Positions 1-9,540 of a DNA stretch of 12,539 nt are shown here, piece after piece. How positions within the stretch are numbered: the first letter of the stretch is position 1; each line of letters begins with the position of its first letter. Both the position numbers and the translations under genes were made by a program. Below the pieces are notes generated by a model, which was not told the origin of the DNA, ran no database searches, and was given only the letters and a program-made list of their open reading frames with translations. This DNA comes from DASUGM01 sp036274055. GTDB lineage: Bacteria > Acidobacteriota > Vicinamibacteria > Vicinamibacterales > SCN-69-37. The stretch is taken from contig DASUGM010000169.1 in assembly GCA_036274055.1 (NCBI GenBank), forward strand, positions 1 to 12,539. The letters run 5' to 3'.

Positions 1-299
1 CGGCCGCGCAACCACCGCAGACGGCCGCAAATACGGCGAAACCGGCGGCCGCCGCCGAAAAGCCGGCGCCCGCCAAGGGTGGCTACGTGCTGCAGGTAGG
101 GTTGTACAAGTCGCGCGAGAACGCGCAGCGAAGCGCAGCCAGCCTGAAAAAGGCCGGCTATCCGGCCATGATTGCCACCTCGGCCTCTGGCGCCTTTTCT
201 GTGCGCGTCGGGCCCTACGCCGACCGCGCCGAGGCGGAGCGCATGCAGGCCAAGCTGCTGCGCGAGACAGGGGACAAGCCGTTAATCCAGTCGCGCTAG
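1..299 (+). CDS. SPOR-domain protein, C-terminal part (5' end outside window)
   Basis: The open frame enters from the left edge (first complete codon at position 3) and ends at TAG 297-299. The visible part begins with an Ala/Pro/Lys-rich low-complexity linker (about positions 3-80), followed by a SPOR domain of about 70 residues. It opens with YVLQVGLYKSRENAQRSA and has the second half-repeat FSVRVGPYADRAEAERMQ, the typical duplicated beta-alpha-beta pattern. SPOR domains bind glycan strands stripped of stem peptides, usually at the division septum, so the protein probably acts in the periplasm. The missing N-terminal part could carry a membrane anchor, TPR repeats or an enzyme domain, so the full function cannot be named. 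lnt follows at once on the same strand, so the two are probably co-transcribed. The GTG at 87 is an internal codon, not a start, because the frame and the linker continue upstream of it. Confidence 0.85.
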   Translation, partial: AAQPPQTAANTAKPAAAAEKPAPAKGGYVLQVGLYKSRENAQRSAASLKKAGYPAMIATSASGAFSVRVGPYADRAEAERMQAKLLRETGDKPLIQSR

Positions 300-379
300 C
301 GCTCCTCTCCGGCGCGCTCTATACCGTCAGCTTTCCGAAATACGGTCACCCGGCGTTCGCCTGGATTGCGATCGCTCCG

Positions 380-1813
380 TTGATCGTTGCCGCGGCGCTC
401 GCCGGCCGGGCGGGATCTCCGCGCCGCGGTTTCCTTCTCGGCTGGATCGCCGGCACCACCGGCTTTCTCGGCACGCTCTACTGGACCGCTGGGACGATGC
501 AGATGTACGGCGGCCTGCCGACGTGGGTGGCGGCGCTGATCGCGATCCTGCTGGCGCTGTACCAGGGACTCTTCCCCGCGTTGTTCGGCTGGCTGATCGG
601 TCGCGCCGTGGCGCGTCGCGGCATGACCGGCGTCTGGCTGGCGTCGCCGTTCTGGGTGGTCACCGAGTGGCTGCGCGGATCGGTGGGCGTCGGCGACGGC
701 TTCCCGTGGGTGTCGCTCGGCAGCTCTCAGGCGAGCGTGATTCCGATCGTGCAGCTGGCCAGCGTCGCCGGTCTGTACGGCCTCTCGATGCTGCTCGCGT
801 TGGTGTCGTCGGCTGCCGCCGCGCTGGCGCTGTCGCGGCAGCGCGCGCACGTGCGCGGGGCCATCGCGGTGGCGATGCTCGTGCTCGTCATCGCCGTGTG
901 CGGCATGCTGCGCGTCACCTGGGGGACATTGGCGACCGACGGCCCGTCACTCCGCGTCGGCCTGGTGCAGGGCAACGTCGCTCAGGAGAACAAGTACGAT
1001 CCCCGCTACCGCGACGCGATCATCAACTCGTACGTGGCGCTGAGCCGCCAGACGATCGGCGCCGGGGCTGGCCTCGTGGTCTGGCCGGAAGCGGCGACGC
1101 CCTTCTTCTTCGACCTCGACGCAGCGTTGTCCGATCCGATCCGCAAGCTGGCGGCGCAGTCGCGGACGCCGTTCATCATCGGCACCGACGAACTCGAGCG
1201 CGGCCAAAACGGGGCGCCGAATCGCATCTACAACTCCGCCGTGCTGCTCGGCGCCGACGGCCGCACGCACGGCTCGTATCGAAAGATCCGGATCGTGCCG
1301 TTCGGCGAATACGTGCCGGCGAAAAAGATGTTGTTCTTCGTCGGGCCGCTGGTCGAGGCCGTCAGCGACTTCAGCGCCGGCACCGAGCCGACGGTTCTCG
1401 ACGCCGGCGGGACGCGCGTCAGCGTCTCGATCTGTTACGAGTCGGTCTATCCCTGGCTGTCCCGCGCCTTCGTGCAGCGTGGCAGCCAGTTGCTCGCCAC
1501 GATCACCAATGACGCCTGGTTCGGAACGTCGTCGGCGGCCTACCAGCATTTCGACCAGGGCGCGCTGCGCGCGGTGGAAGAAGGTCGCTACATGGTGCGC
1601 GCCGCCAACACGGGCATCAGCGGCGCCGTCGATCCCTACGGCCGGGTACTGGCCCGGACCCGCCTGTTCGAAACGATGGCGCTGACGGTTGACGTCCGCC
1701 TGCTCGATCGACGTACGATCTACAACTACGCCGGCGACGTCGTCGTCTGGCTGAGCCTCGCGATGTGTGCGTGGGCTCTTGTCCCGCCGAAGAAAAGGCA
1801 TGTCTCACCATGA
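380..1813 (+). CDS. lnt: Apolipoprotein N-acyltransferase Lnt (start uncertain)
   Basis: Lnt transfers the third acyl chain from phospholipid to the N-terminal diacylglyceryl-cysteine of lipoproteins in the inner membrane, the last maturation step before Lol export. Numbered from TTG 380 the product has 477 residues. Several hydrophobic helices fill residues 1-180, a nitrilase-like domain spans about 190-440, and a last helix follows at 452-470. The Glu-Lys-Cys triad is visible: E237 in WPEA, K302 in SYRKIRIVPFGEY, and C352 in ICYES. The start is a problem. The same frame stays open upstream of 380 and encodes a typical Lnt N-terminus (LALLSGALYTVSFPKYG, roughly 296-346), yet no ATG, GTG or TTG lies in that frame before 380. 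TTG 380 is therefore only the first usable start and would cut off the first helix. The gene ends at TGA 1811-1813, overlapping the prfB ATG by four bases. Confidence 0.93.
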   Translation: MIVAAALAGRAGSPRRGFLLGWIAGTTGFLGTLYWTAGTMQMYGGLPTWVAALIAILLALYQGLFPALFGWLIGRAVARRGMTGVWLASPFWVVTEWLRGSVGVGDGFPWVSLGSSQASVIPIVQLASVAGLYGLSMLLALVSSAAAALALSRQRAHVRGAIAVAMLVLVIAVCGMLRVTWGTLATDGPSLRVGLVQGNVAQENKYDPRYRDAIINSYVALSRQTIGAGAGLVVWPEAATPFFFDLDAALSDPIRKLAAQSRTPFIIGTDELERGQNGAPNRIYNSAVLLGADGRTHGSYRKIRIVPFGEYVPAKKMLFFVGPLVEAVSDFSAGTEPTVLDAGGTRVSVSICYESVYPWLSRAFVQRGSQLLATITNDAWFGTSSAAYQHFDQGALRAVEEGRYMVRAANTGISGAVDPYGRVLARTRLFETMALTVDVRLLDRRTIYNYAGDVVVWLSLAMCAWALVPPKKRHVSP

Positions 1814-2938
1814 CGCTCGATGAACTGATTCGCCGATTCGCCGATCTCTCCTCGCGCGCCACCGAGCTGCGGAGGGGGCTTTGACGAAGCTCGCCTCCAG
1901 CGTGAGCTGACCGAGATCGAGCATCAGGCCTCGCAGCCGGATTTCTGGAAGGACCAGGCGGGCGCGCAGAAGATCCTCCAGCGCCGCCGCCGCGTCGAAG
2001 ACGACAAGGCGCTGGCCGCTGGCCTCCGCGGCCACGTCGACGATCTCGCGGTGCTGATCGACTGGGCCAAGCAGGGCGAAGACGTCACCGGCGACCTCGA
2101 AAAGGGCATCGAGAAGTTCGATCGCGACCTTCAGGCCGGCGAAATCCGGACGATGCTCGCCGGCGAGCTCGATCGCAAGAACGCGATCATCACCATCCAT
2201 CCGGGCGCCGGCGGCACCGAGTCGCAGGACTGGGCCGAGATGTTGATGCGGATGTACATGCGCTGGATGGAGCGCCGCGGCTTCAAGCGCGAAGTGATGG
2301 ACACGCAGCCCGGCGATGAGGCCGGCATCAAGAGCGTGACGTTCCTGGTCAGCGGCGACTACGCGTTCGGCCTGCTCGCGGCCGAGGCCGGCGTCCATCG
2401 CCTCGTGCGCATCTCGCCGTTCGATCAGGCGGCGCGCCGTCACACGTCGTTCGCCTCGCTCTATGTCTGGCCGGAACTGCCCGACGACATCGACATCGAG
2501 ATCGAGGACAAGGACATCCGCATCGACACGTTCCGATCGAGCGGCGCCGGCGGCCAGCACGTCAACGTCACCGACTCGGCGGTGCGGCTGACGCATATTC
2601 CGACCGGCATCGTCGTCTCGTGTCAGAACGAGCGGTCGCAGCACAAGAACCGCGCCTCGGCGATGAAGGTGCTGAAGTCACGGCTCTACGACATGAAGCT
2701 GAAAGAGCAGCAGGCCAAGCTCGATCAGCTCGGCGGCGAGAAGAAGGACATCGCGTTCGGACATCAGATCCGCAGCTACGTCCTGCATCCGTACCAGATG
2801 GTCAAGGACCACCGCACGAAATTTCAGGTCGGCGACGTCAACCGCGTTCTGGACGGCGACCTCGACGAGTTCATCAAGGCGTACCTGATGAAGAAGGCGA
2901 TCGGCGCGCTGGCGACGGACACGGACGACAGCGAATAG
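1810..2938 (+). CDS. prfB: Peptide chain release factor 2 (programmed +1 frameshift)
   Basis: RF2 recognises UGA and UAA stop codons and triggers peptide release on the ribosome. The ATG at 1810 opens 24 codons (MTLDELIRRFADLSSR...) that end at in-frame TGA 1882-1884. Reading resumes in the +1 frame at GAC 1883 and runs to TAG 2936-2938, giving about 375 residues, close to the usual 365. The anticodon-like SPF tripeptide lies at residues 202-204 (RISPFDQ), which marks the protein as RF2 and not RF1. The peptidyl-transferase GGQ lies at 247-249 (SGAGGQHVNVT). The start overlaps the lnt stop as ATGA, implying translational coupling. The break is the family's conserved autoregulatory signal, not a mutation. 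A caller that ignores the slip would give a short product starting near 2051. Confidence 0.96.
1873..1885 (+). promoter_or_regulatory. prfB programmed +1 frameshift site
   Basis: The sequence reads AGG GGG CTT TGA C. The AGGGGG acts as an internal Shine-Dalgarno three bases before the slippery CUU codon. CUU can re-pair with UUU one base on, after which GAC is read. When RF2 is scarce, the UGA at 1882-1884 is decoded slowly and the shift occurs, so RF2 controls its own synthesis. All elements of the well-known bacterial prfB signal are present in order and at the standard spacing, and both flanking frames encode RF2-like protein. Confidence 0.96.
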
Positions 2939-2945
2939 GACCGAA

Positions 2946-3009
2946 CAAGACACGCAGAGGCGCAGACCTCCGCGTCTCCGCGCTCCTCCGCGCCTCTGCG
3001 TCTTTGTTT
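2946..3009. terminator. Bidirectional terminator-like hairpin with 8-10 bp quasi-repeats
   Basis: Perfect 12-bp arms ACGCAGAGGCGC (2952-2963) and GCGCCTCTGCGT (2990-3001) flank a 26-base loop. The outer flanks are partly complementary too (AACAAGA against TCTTTGTTT), which gives a U-rich run on the plus strand after the stem. The hairpin lies between the convergent ends of prfB (stop 2938) and the PBP gene (stop near 3015), where a two-way terminator is expected. The loop and right arm are built of CTCCGCG-like units starting at 2968, 2976, 2986 and 2994. The run of T is interrupted (TCTTTGTTT), so termination strength is uncertain. Confidence 0.65.
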
Positions 3010-3014
3010 GATGT

Positions 3015-5249
3015 CTATCGCGATCCGCCGCCGGGCTCGGTTCCGGCGATGAACGCTTCGAGCCCGCGCGCCGTCGGCACGAAGACGATGTTGCCAGGAT
3101 GCTGGAATTCCGGCAGGTCACCCTTCTTCGGATCGCGTTTGCGCTCGATCCAGCTCTTCATGATCTCTTTCCACACCGGCAGCGCCGCGACCGTGCCGGT
3201 CTGGTTGTTGCCCAGCGTCTTCTTCTGATCGAAGCCGAGCCAGACGCCGATGGTGATGTCGGGATCGAAGCCGATGAACCACGCGTCGGTGTAGTCGTCG
3301 GTGGTGCCGGTCTTGCCGCCGAGCGTCCAGTTCAGGTCGTTGGTGGACGCCGCCGTGCCGTGCTGCGCGACGCCGTGCAGCAGGTTGGTGATGATGAACG
3401 CGGTGTCGGCGCGGATGGCCTCGTGCGGCTCGGCGCGGTGTTGCTCGAGCATGTTGCCTTCGCGATCGGTGACGTCGATGAGCAGTTGCGGCGTCATGCG
3501 CACGCCCTGGTTCGGAAACGCCGAGTAGGCCGACGTCATCTCCAGCAGGGTGCCTTCGGCGGCGCCAATCGCCACCGACAGGTACGGCGGAATCGGTGAG
3601 GTCACGCCGAGTTTGCGCGCATACGGAATCACTTCATTGGGGCCGAGCGCCGCCATTAGCCGGATCGTCGGCACGTTGCGCGAACCTTCGAGCGCTTCAC
3701 GCACGGTAATCGTGCCGTGGTATTCGTGGTCGTAGTTCTTGGGCTCGTAGGGCGGCTGATTGGGCCCGGCCGGGAAACTCGCCGGCGAGTCGTCGAGCTC
3801 CGACAATGCGGTGTAACCACGATCGATCGCCGCGGTGTAGACGAACGGCTTGAACAGCGATCCGACCTGGCGCAGCGCCTGCGTCGCGCGGTTGAACTGG
3901 CTGCGCTCGAAACTCGAGCCGCCGATCATCGCCATGATCTGGCCGGTATGGTTGTCGATCGCCAGCACCGCCCCTTCGACCACCGGCGGCTGTTCGAGCC
4001 GGCCGATGAACGTCGCCGCGGCGGTGTCGAGCTTGCTGACGCGGACCTCGATCAAGTCGCCTGCGGTCACCAGATCCGCGGGCTTCGCCTTTCGCGTCCA
4101 CTCGTACCCGGCCTTGACGATCGTCCCCTTCAGCCGGCCGACCCGAACCTTTATCTCCGGGCCTTCGACGCTCATGACCACGGCGGGCACGACGTCGCCG
4201 TCGACCGGATCGCGCGCCCAGCGTGGATGTTTATAGGTGTCGATATCGCGTTTCTCCGCGATCAGGTTGCGCGCCGGCTTGCGGAAGCCTCGCAATTGAT
4301 CGAGGCGCCGCAGGCCGGTGTCGAGCGCCTTGTTGGCGACGCGCTGGAGCTGGGGATCGAGACCGGTCCGCACCACCAGACCGTTCTCGAATAGCGCCTT
4401 GGCGCCGTACTTCGTCTCCAGCTGATCGCGGACCGCCTCCAGGAAGTACGGCGCGATCGACGGCGGCGGCGACGGCTGCCCACGCGTGACGATGGGTTTC
4501 TTCCGTGCATCGTCCAATTCGGCCGTGGTGATGAAACCTTCCTCGGCCATGCGGCCAAGCACGTAGTCGCGCCGTGAGACCGCGGCCTTCATGTTCACGT
4601 AGGGGCTCTGCCGGACGTTGCTCTGCAGCAATCCGGCAATCAGCGCCGCTTCACCGACCGTAAGATCCTTCGCCGGTTTGCCGAAGTAGAGCTGCGACGC
4701 CGCCTCGACGCCGTAAACGTAGTGGCCGAAGTACATCTTGTTGCAGTACATCGTCAGGATTTCCTGCTTGGTGTACCGCTTCTCGATCTGGATCGCGACG
4801 ATCCATTCCTTGATCTTTCGTTCCAGCGAGACGTCGTCGGTGAGGAACAGCTTCCGGGCGAGTTGCTGCGTGATCGTGCTGGCCCCGCCGCGCCGCTGCA
4901 TGCGCAGCGCCCGGCGCACGCCCAGCTTGGCGATCGCGAACATGTCGATGCCGCTGTGCGAGAAGAACCGCCCGTCCTCAGAGGCGATGATCGCGTTGCG
5001 CAGAACGACGGGAATCTGGTCGTAGGTGACGACAACGCGCCGTTCGGTCGCGAACTCGCCGATGACCGAGCCGTCACGACCGTAGACCCTGGAGATGGTG
5101 CCGGGCGAAAAGTCGTCGAGCGCGCGAATCTCAGGCAGGTCGCCGGCAAACGCGAACAGCACGCCGGCGATTGTCCCGCCGAGCGCCGCGCCGAGAAACA
5201 GCAGCGCGATGCCGAAGTAACGCGCTAGTCGGGTGATCAACCGTTTCAC
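3015..5249 (-). CDS. mrcA: Class A penicillin-binding protein 1A (transglycosylase/transpeptidase)
   Basis: This bifunctional peptidoglycan synthase polymerises lipid II and cross-links stem peptides at the outer face of the inner membrane. The product has 744 residues. A short basic N-terminus and one membrane helix occupy about 12-35. The GT51 glycosyltransferase domain covers about 55-235, with catalytic E91 in ASEDGRFF, the GGASTITQQLARKLFL block at 121-136 and the QEILTMYCN block. An OB-like insert typical of PBP1A lies at about 345-420. The transpeptidase domain follows, with nucleophile S464 in SLFK, SRN at 523-525 and KTGTT at 646-650. All key residues are present. The start is GTG at 5249-5247, 24 bp after the upstream FecR-like gene, with no clear Shine-Dalgarno, so co-transcription and coupling are likely. 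Length and domain order fit PBP1A better than PBP1B or PBP1C. Confidence 0.95.
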   Translation of the reverse strand: MKRLITRLARYFGIALLFLGAALGGTIAGVLFAFAGDLPEIRALDDFSPGTISRVYGRDGSVIGEFATERRVVVTYDQIPVVLRNAIIASEDGRFFSHSGIDMFAIAKLGVRRALRMQRRGGASTITQQLARKLFLTDDVSLERKIKEWIVAIQIEKRYTKQEILTMYCNKMYFGHYVYGVEAASQLYFGKPAKDLTVGEAALIAGLLQSNVRQSPYVNMKAAVSRRDYVLGRMAEEGFITTAELDDARKKPIVTRGQPSPPPSIAPYFLEAVRDQLETKYGAKALFENGLVVRTGLDPQLQRVANKALDTGLRRLDQLRGFRKPARNLIAEKRDIDTYKHPRWARDPVDGDVVPAVVMSVEGPEIKVRVGRLKGTIVKAGYEWTRKAKPADLVTAGDLIEVRVSKLDTAAATFIGRLEQPPVVEGAVLAIDNHTGQIMAMIGGSSFERSQFNRATQALRQVGSLFKPFVYTAAIDRGYTALSELDDSPASFPAGPNQPPYEPKNYDHEYHGTITVREALEGSRNVPTIRLMAALGPNEVIPYARKLGVTSPIPPYLSVAIGAAEGTLLEMTSAYSAFPNQGVRMTPQLLIDVTDREGNMLEQHRAEPHEAIRADTAFIITNLLHGVAQHGTAASTNDLNWTLGGKTGTTDDYTDAWFIGFDPDITIGVWLGFDQKKTLGNNQTGTVAALPVWKEIMKSWIERKRDPKKGDLPEFQHPGNIVFVPTARGLEAFIAGTEPGGGSR

Positions 5250-5273
5250 GAGATCGAGTGTACCAGCAGCGCG

Positions 5274-7304
5274 TTATCGGCCGCCGCGGCCGCCGACCTG
5301 GATGCGCCCGGTCGGCGCCAGGCCGCCGCGAATCGGGGCGGCCGTCGACGGACCGCCGCGCGGTGACGGTCCGGCGGAGGCCGGCGCCCCGTCGCGCGTC
5401 GGTGCCGCCGACGGCGAGTCGCCGCCGCGAGGCCGCGCGGCGGGTGATCCGTAGCCGGCAGGCGGCGCGCCGCTGCCGGCCACAGGGCCGGTGCGGCCGG
5501 AGCCGCCGAAGTTGCCCGCTCCGATTTCGGACGGTGCTTCAGCCGGACGCGACGGGGGAGTGCCTCGCATCATGATCGGCAGCGGCGCCGCGCTACGGCT
5601 CGAAGGCGCCGCGGCGCTCGGGGCGCCGACGGGGTTGCGCGGCACGGCGACACCGCGACTGGCGGCGTCGGATGGTGGTGGATAGCCAGGGCGCGCCGCC
5701 GGATAACGCTCGACCCGTCCGGTCGTCCCTTGCGGAGTCGCCGCGCCGTTGCCCGACGTCCCGGTGGTCACGGCGTAACCCGGCGCGATGCGCGCGCGGT
5801 TGTCAGACGTCGCCGTCGGCGCAGGAATGCTCGAGTAGGGTGAGGCGCTGGGGCCGACCGTATATCCGGCCGGGGCCGCGCCGCCGGTTCGCGGCACGAC
5901 TGTCCGTCCGGATGATCGTGGTGCGGCGGCGCCACTCCTCGACGCCGTGCCGGTGATCGCACGCGCCGCCCCGATCGCAATCGGTGTCGCGATTGTGCCG
6001 CGCGGGATCGCGCGGCCGCGACTGGGGACGCCTGGAGCGCGCAGCGGCGTTTCGTTGACGGAAATCACCGACGGGCGCGTCGGCGCGCCGCGACGGGCAA
6101 ACTCAGACCACGTCGAGTCAGGAACGCGATCGGCAGTCACCGCGTAGTCGCGGACATTGACGCGCGACGCGAACGAACGAGACGGCAAGATCGTCCAGCC
6201 CCAGTTCGGATTGCCCCGATCCGACGCGAAACCGTGGACCGGTCGATTATCGAAGCCGAGCGGTGACCAGCCGACGTAGCCCGGCGCATGCGCCCAGGAC
6301 ACCCAGGCCGGCGACCAGCGGCGGTCCGGAATCCAATACCAGCGATTGCTGTTGTTGCCCCACCGGCCGTAGTGATGGGTCGGATAGGCCCAGCGCGGAC
6401 CTCCGGCCCACGTCCACCCGAAGCCACCGACGAACGACCACCGGCCGTCGCAATACGGCCACCAACCGACGCCGACCGACGGATACCAGACGTAGCCGTA
6501 GGTCTCCTGATATTCCCAGCTGCCAGAGGTATCGAGCGTGCCGCTGTACGCGCTCAATTCGCTGGGGATGTACGGGATCGACTGCGAGCCTGATCGCGCG
6601 TTGCGCTGTTCTTCCGACCAGCGATCGAACTCATCGGTCGCCGACACGTTGATCGTCCACGGCGCCGTCGGGGCGGTGTTCGCGGTCGTCGCCGCGGCCG
6701 TACCGCCACGCAGGAGCGTGCGGCCGGCGGAGGAGACGAGCTCGGCCGAGCCGCGCAGCGTGGCCAGCGTCAGTTCGACGGTTGTCGCGCGTGGATCTCC
6801 GAGGGAGACGCGATATTCGCCCGGTTGCTGGATCCAGGCGGTGGCGCCGGCGCCGTCGACGCGCAGCGGCTGGGCCAGAGTCACGCGCACGACCGCGAGA
6901 CGAATCCGTCCGCTGTTCAAGCGCAGCAGCGACTCGGAGAGCAGATCGACGCTCGAGAACTGATCGATGTCGAGCGAGCTGCCATCGGCGTAGAGAATCG
7001 ACACGCGACCACGATCGGTGCGCAGGCGATCGCCGGCGAGCAGCAGCGTGTTCTCGAGCGCCACCTCGATGCGTCCGTCGCGCTCGAGGGTCGCATTGCC
7101 GTCGACGACGGACACGTGCGCCGGGATGTCATCGTCAGCCCAGGCGTCCGGCGCTTCGGGCGGGTCGGAAATTTCCTGGCGTACGGAGTCGTACGGATTC
7201 TGGGTTTGGGCCTGGAGTGGTGCCAGGATCAAGAACACCGCCGACGCGAGGCCTGCAGCTGTCAGCGGGGCGATTGACCGTGGCCTGCCGCGAAGATCTG
7301 TCAT
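5274..7304 (-). CDS. Exported FecR-domain/DUF6600-type Trp-rich protein with low-complexity tail
   Basis: Function unknown. The 676-residue product has four visible parts. A signal peptide occupies about residues 1-33 (hydrophobic AAGLASAVFLILAPLQAQ, probable cleavage near LQA). A FecR-like beta domain covers about 62-150, including GDRLRTDRGRVSILYADGSS. A Trp/Tyr/Gly-rich block at about 262-350 includes YGYVWYPSVGVGWWPYCDG, GFGWTWAGG and HYGRWGNNSN, the repeating pattern of DUF6600-like proteins. The remainder, from about 405, is a disordered Ala/Gly/Pro/Arg/Ser-rich tail ending in GGRGGR. The start is ATG 7304-7302, with a good GAGGGG Shine-Dalgarno (7316-7311 on the minus strand) six bases upstream. 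The gene probably leads a two-gene operon with the PBP, which suggests but does not prove a cell-envelope role. Unlike classic FecR it has no transmembrane signalling layout and no sigma factor beside it. Confidence 0.85.
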   Translation of the reverse strand: MTDLRGRPRSIAPLTAAGLASAVFLILAPLQAQTQNPYDSVRQEISDPPEAPDAWADDDIPAHVSVVDGNATLERDGRIEVALENTLLLAGDRLRTDRGRVSILYADGSSLDIDQFSSVDLLSESLLRLNSGRIRLAVVRVTLAQPLRVDGAGATAWIQQPGEYRVSLGDPRATTVELTLATLRGSAELVSSAGRTLLRGGTAAATTANTAPTAPWTINVSATDEFDRWSEEQRNARSGSQSIPYIPSELSAYSGTLDTSGSWEYQETYGYVWYPSVGVGWWPYCDGRWSFVGGFGWTWAGGPRWAYPTHHYGRWGNNSNRWYWIPDRRWSPAWVSWAHAPGYVGWSPLGFDNRPVHGFASDRGNPNWGWTILPSRSFASRVNVRDYAVTADRVPDSTWSEFARRGAPTRPSVISVNETPLRAPGVPSRGRAIPRGTIATPIAIGAARAITGTASRSGAAAPRSSGRTVVPRTGGAAPAGYTVGPSASPYSSIPAPTATSDNRARIAPGYAVTTGTSGNGAATPQGTTGRVERYPAARPGYPPPSDAASRGVAVPRNPVGAPSAAAPSSRSAAPLPIMMRGTPPSRPAEAPSEIGAGNFGGSGRTGPVAGSGAPPAGYGSPAARPRGGDSPSAAPTRDGAPASAGPSPRGGPSTAAPIRGGLAPTGRIQVGGRGGR

Positions 7305-7352
7305 TCGAGACCCCTCGCTGGGTCAGGCAGGGTGGCGGATCTCATCTTAGAT

Positions 7353-7509
7353 CGGCTCAGGGCTCAGGGCTCAGGGCTCATGGCTCGGGATCAAGCCCGC
7401 TCCCATCGAGTCGAGGGTGTCTTGGGGTCAAACACGGGTCTGACCCGTGTTTGACCCCTATCGATCTGACCCCCTATCGATCGAGCCGTGAGCCCTGAGC
7501 CTTGAGTCA
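7353..7509. repeat. Inverted heptamer arrays flanking a palindrome, upstream of dnaK
   Basis: Five tandem 7-bp units of the form NGGCTCA/G occupy 7353-7387 (CGGCTCA, three GGGCTCA, TGGCTCG). Four units in reverse orientation occupy 7482-7509 (CGAGCCG, TGAGCCC, TGAGCCT, TGAGTCA). The last four left units (7360-7387) pair with the right array at 24 of 28 positions, so the block can form a large stem. The 35-bp palindrome at 7424-7458 lies inside it. The divergent gap 7305-7604 otherwise holds the Shine-Dalgarno of the minus-strand gene, the dnaK promoter and the dnaK leader; I see no gene in it. Confidence 0.8.
7424..7458. repeat. Perfect 35-bp palindrome (17-bp arms, 1-bp centre)
   Basis: GGGGTCAAACACGGGTC (7424-7440), a central T, and its exact reverse complement (7442-7458) form an uninterrupted palindrome. 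As RNA or single-stranded DNA it would be an extremely stable hairpin with almost no loop. A partial copy, TCGATCTGACCCC, follows at 7461-7473. It may be a REP-like or miniature mobile element remnant, or a protein binding site. There is no T-tract that would mark an ordinary terminator. Confidence 0.85.
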
Positions 7510-7536
7510 GCATTGAGCGAGCTACTATCCACTCTA

Positions 7537-7566
7537 TTGACACTGTTACGCTCACTCTGGCATCAT
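7537..7566 (+). promoter_or_regulatory. Probable sigma70-type promoter of dnaK
   Basis: A perfect -35 box TTGACA (7537-7542) is followed after 18 bp by CATCAT (7561-7566), a 4/6 match to TATAAT. Transcription would begin near 7573, leaving a leader of about 30 bases with GAGGAG at 7589-7594, ten bases before the dnaK ATG. I found no CIRCE element. I also found no full HspR inverted repeat near it. Confidence 0.55.
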
Positions 7567-7604
7567 TAAGGAACCAAATCTGTCCCCTGAGGAGCGTCTT
7601 CGAT

Positions 7605-9527
<1,923 letters not shown>

Positions 9528-9540
9528 GCGGGCCGGCCAT

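Noticed and set aside
523..1801. Long alternative frames on both strands inside lnt (for example 523-1512 plus and 947-1801 minus)
   Set aside because: The products are Arg-rich and low in complexity, while the lnt frame holds the full catalytic triad. These are GC-bias shadows.
1861..1890. prfB as a pseudogene with a premature stop
   Set aside because: The stop sits exactly at the conserved RF2 frameshift signal and both frames encode RF2 sequence, so it is programmed recoding.
7501..7518. CTTGAGT (7501) and ATTGAGC (7512), 11 bp apart, as a possible HspR operator
   Set aside because: The known HspR site is an inverted repeat, CTTGAGT-N7-ACTCAAG. Here the second half is direct, not inverted, and the first half is simply the end of the heptamer array. 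Not enough support for an operator call.
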